Source of the DNA: VFZS01 sp964353255
Lineage (GTDB): Bacteria > Acidobacteriota > Terriglobia > Bryobacterales > Bryobacteraceae
Reading direction: 5' to 3'
Assembly (NCBI GenBank): GCA_964353255.1
Contig: CAYGVJ010000008.1
Span: forward strand, 1-63,604
Length of the DNA stretch: 63,604 nt
The notes beneath the pieces are model-generated. The model was given only the letters and a program-made list of their open reading frames with translations. It was not told the origin of the DNA and made no database searches. Position 1 is the stretch's first letter; every line of letters starts with the position of its first letter. Below are positions 62,410 through 63,604 of this stretch, one piece after another. The position numbers were made by a program, and so were the translations under genes.

Positions 62410-63425
62410 CGTTCTCTCTCTTGTTTGGGCGGCGCGGTTGACTGCCGTACGATGAGCTTGCCATCCAGCGTTATGCGGCTCTCAGGCTTGCCGCCCGAGA
62501 GCAGATCCAGCAGGATCTGGGCGGCCAGGCATCCCATCTGGTGCGTCGGCTGCTGAACCGTCGTCAGCGGCGGATCGGTGTAGGACGCTAGGAACAGGTC
62601 GTCGAGCCCTACAACCGACAGGTCCCCCGGCACGTTCAGACCATGTTCGCGTGCCGCGCGCAGGACGCCCAGCGCCGACATGTCGTTGTAGCAGAAGACC
62701 GCCGTCGGCGGTTCGGGAAGCGCCAGGAGCTTTTCCATCGCCTGCATCCCGCCTTCGGGCCCGCCATCGCCGTGCGTGACCAGTTCCGGCTGGAAGCCGA
62801 TGTCCGCTTCCTCCAGGGTCTGCCGGTACCCGGTGAAGCGCTCCGTGTCTGCCTGGAGCCCGAACTGGTTCCCGACGTAGCCGATGCGTTTGTGACCCAG
62901 TTCCACCAGGTGTCGCGTGGCTTTCCGGCCGCTGTTGAGGTTGTCGATAGTCACCGAGAAAACGAAGTCGCCCGGGTACTGATTGTTGATCAGCACTATC
63001 GGCACCTTCATTTCCGCCAGCAGCGGCAGGTACAGCGCGCCCACACGCGAGGAGTTCACCAGAATCCCGTCCACGCGGCGTTCGTGGAACGACTGTACGG
63101 CTCGAAGCTCCCGGGCCGGGTCGGCATGACAGGTGGCCAGCAAGATTGAATAGCCGTGGGCCAGCGCGAACTCTTCGATGCCGCTGACCACCTCACCGAC
63201 GAACGGGTTGGCGATGCTGGTCACCACCACGCCGATGGTGTTCGTTCGCTTGGTAACCAGGCTCCGCGCCACGGCGCTGACCGTATACCCTTGCTCCTCG
63301 GCGATTCTGCGAATCAAAGCGCCAGTCTCGGCCTTCACCAAAGTGCTGTTGCGGAGTGCACGCGAAACCGTGGCGTAGGAAACGTTAGCGGCCCGCGCGA
63401 TGTCTTTGATCGATACAGCGTGCAA
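62406..63425 (-). CDS. LacI-family repressor with TTG start
   Basis: This 339-residue regulator has the LacI helix-turn-helix at residues 5-25 (SIKDIARAANVSYATVSRAL) and a periplasmic-binding-like effector domain (NTIGVVVTSIANPFVGEVVSG, GYVGNQFGLQADTERFTGY, VVGLDD). An in-frame TGA nine bases upstream and the position of the helix-turn-helix leave TTG at 63425 as the only possible start. It probably binds the operator at 63421-63434, controls the entire minus-strand operon and responds to a sugar or cyclitol. Confidence 0.88.
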   Translation of the reverse strand: MHAVSIKDIARAANVSYATVSRALRNSTLVKAETGALIRRIAEEQGYTVSAVARSLVTKRTNTIGVVVTSIANPFVGEVVSGIEEFALAHGYSILLATCHADPARELRAVQSFHERRVDGILVNSSRVGALYLPLLAEMKVPIVLINNQYPGDFVFSVTIDNLNSGRKATRHLVELGHKRIGYVGNQFGLQADTERFTGYRQTLEEADIGFQPELVTHGDGGPEGGMQAMEKLLALPEPPTAVFCYNDMSALGVLRAAREHGLNVPGDLSVVGLDDLFLASYTDPPLTTVQQPTHQMGCLAAQILLDLLSGGKPESRITLDGKLIVRQSTAPPKQERER

Positions 63426-63434
63426 ACGTGTTCA
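63421..63434. promoter_or_regulatory. LacI-type operator overlapping the lacI start codon
   Basis: TGCAAACGTGTTCA (plus strand) matches its own reverse complement at 10 of 14 positions around a central CG, as LacI-family operators do. It overlaps the predicted transcription start and the TTG start codon of the repressor, so autorepression is likely. Confidence 0.55.
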
Positions 63435-63462
63435 GCATAGACTATATCCACTTCTTTGTCAA
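63434..63462 (-). promoter_or_regulatory. sigma-70-type promoter of the minus-strand operon
   Basis: On the minus strand, TTGACA at 63462-63457 is followed after 17 bases by TATGCT at 63439-63434. Transcription would begin near 63427, about two bases before the TTG, so the repressor message may be leaderless. Confidence 0.6.
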
Positions 63463-63604
63463 CCCCTCCAGCGCCTGTCCTCGGCTCAGTTAGCGGCTGT
63501 TTCTTGCCCAGACTGTGGCGCGGACTCTCAGTCTGCCGCGTCGAGACTTCGAACTCCTGAAGTCATGGAATCTGGGCTGAACCCGTTTGTGGCGCAGACA
63601 CTCG
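63463..63604. other. intergenic window end with diverged palindrome repeats
   Basis: No gene is seen. TGTGGCGCGGACTCTCAGTC near 63514-63533 and TGTGGCGCAGACACTCG at 63588-63604 resemble the palindrome family at 14491. The second copy is cut by the window end. Confidence 0.4.

Noticed and set aside
50225..63604. Search for tRNA, rRNA or CRISPR arrays
   Set aside because: I saw no cloverleaf with CCA-type end, rRNA segments or regularly spaced repeats here or elsewhere in the window; the palindromes are irregularly spaced and differ in sequence.

Overview
The window looks like a scaffold from an Acidobacteriota genome, most like Bryobacterales/Solibacter relatives. The evidence is high GC, two very large Oar-type TonB-dependent receptors with N-terminal carboxypeptidase-regulatory-like domains, a ligand-binding-propeller histidine kinase, many secreted glycoside hydrolases, several toxin-antitoxin pairs and REP-like palindromes. 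This is inference from gene content; no rRNA or marker gene is present. A run of exactly 100 N (10642-10741) marks a scaffold gap, so the assembly is draft or metagenomic.

Layout. 1-665: AbrB/PIN toxin-antitoxin pair. 716-3904: CHASE2 histidine kinase and sigma-54 response regulator. 3990-7147: secreted glucosaminidase-like protein, FecR-like exported protein, TPR protein. 7163-10579: a 1138-residue degenerate 5'-nucleotidase fused to a likely outer-membrane barrel. 10743-15463: gap-truncated clan GH-A glycosidase, GT-C membrane glycosyltransferase, pentapeptide/CFI-box protein. 15467-16650: DUF433/DUF5615 toxin-antitoxin pair sitting between fragments of a DUF72 gene, then paired palindromes. 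16741-17713: orphan winged-helix protein and small exported protein. 17834-22966: secreted GH106-like enzyme and a two-helix pectate-lyase-fold protein with a C-terminal propeller. 22982-26562: propeller sensor kinase and NarL-type regulator (minus strand), divergent from 26679-34978, an Oar-type receptor, a GH5-like enzyme and a Tat-exported GH2 enzyme; together they resemble a polysaccharide-utilisation locus. 34971-35660: a truncated secreted-protein gene abutting a Doc toxin and a 58-residue antitoxin. 35661-36478: no supported gene. 36479-47793: AraC regulator, GSA-type aminotransferase, two amidohydrolases, second Oar-type receptor, SSS symporter and a tandemly duplicated helical-barrel protein.

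48014-63425 is a continuous minus-strand run of 13 genes. It starts with a LacI regulator, which has an apparent promoter and operator overlapping its TTG start codon, followed by a three-part sugar ABC transporter. Next come four enzymes that match the Thermotoga-type inositol pathway: IolM, IolN, IolO and IolG (oxidation, ring hydrolysis, epimerisation to tagaturonate). Then come an OPA-family transporter, a PfkB kinase, a DapA-family lyase, a PLP decarboxylase and a single-chain PyrD-PyrK fusion, the last five largely coupled by overlapping stop/start codons. A RAYT transposase relic bracketed by inverted REP elements is inserted between iolO and iolG and supplies the last residues of IolO.

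The most promising material is this extended inositol-type cluster with its unexplained downstream enzymes, the degenerate nucleotidase-barrel fusion, and the aminotransferase/amidohydrolase/receptor/symporter cluster.
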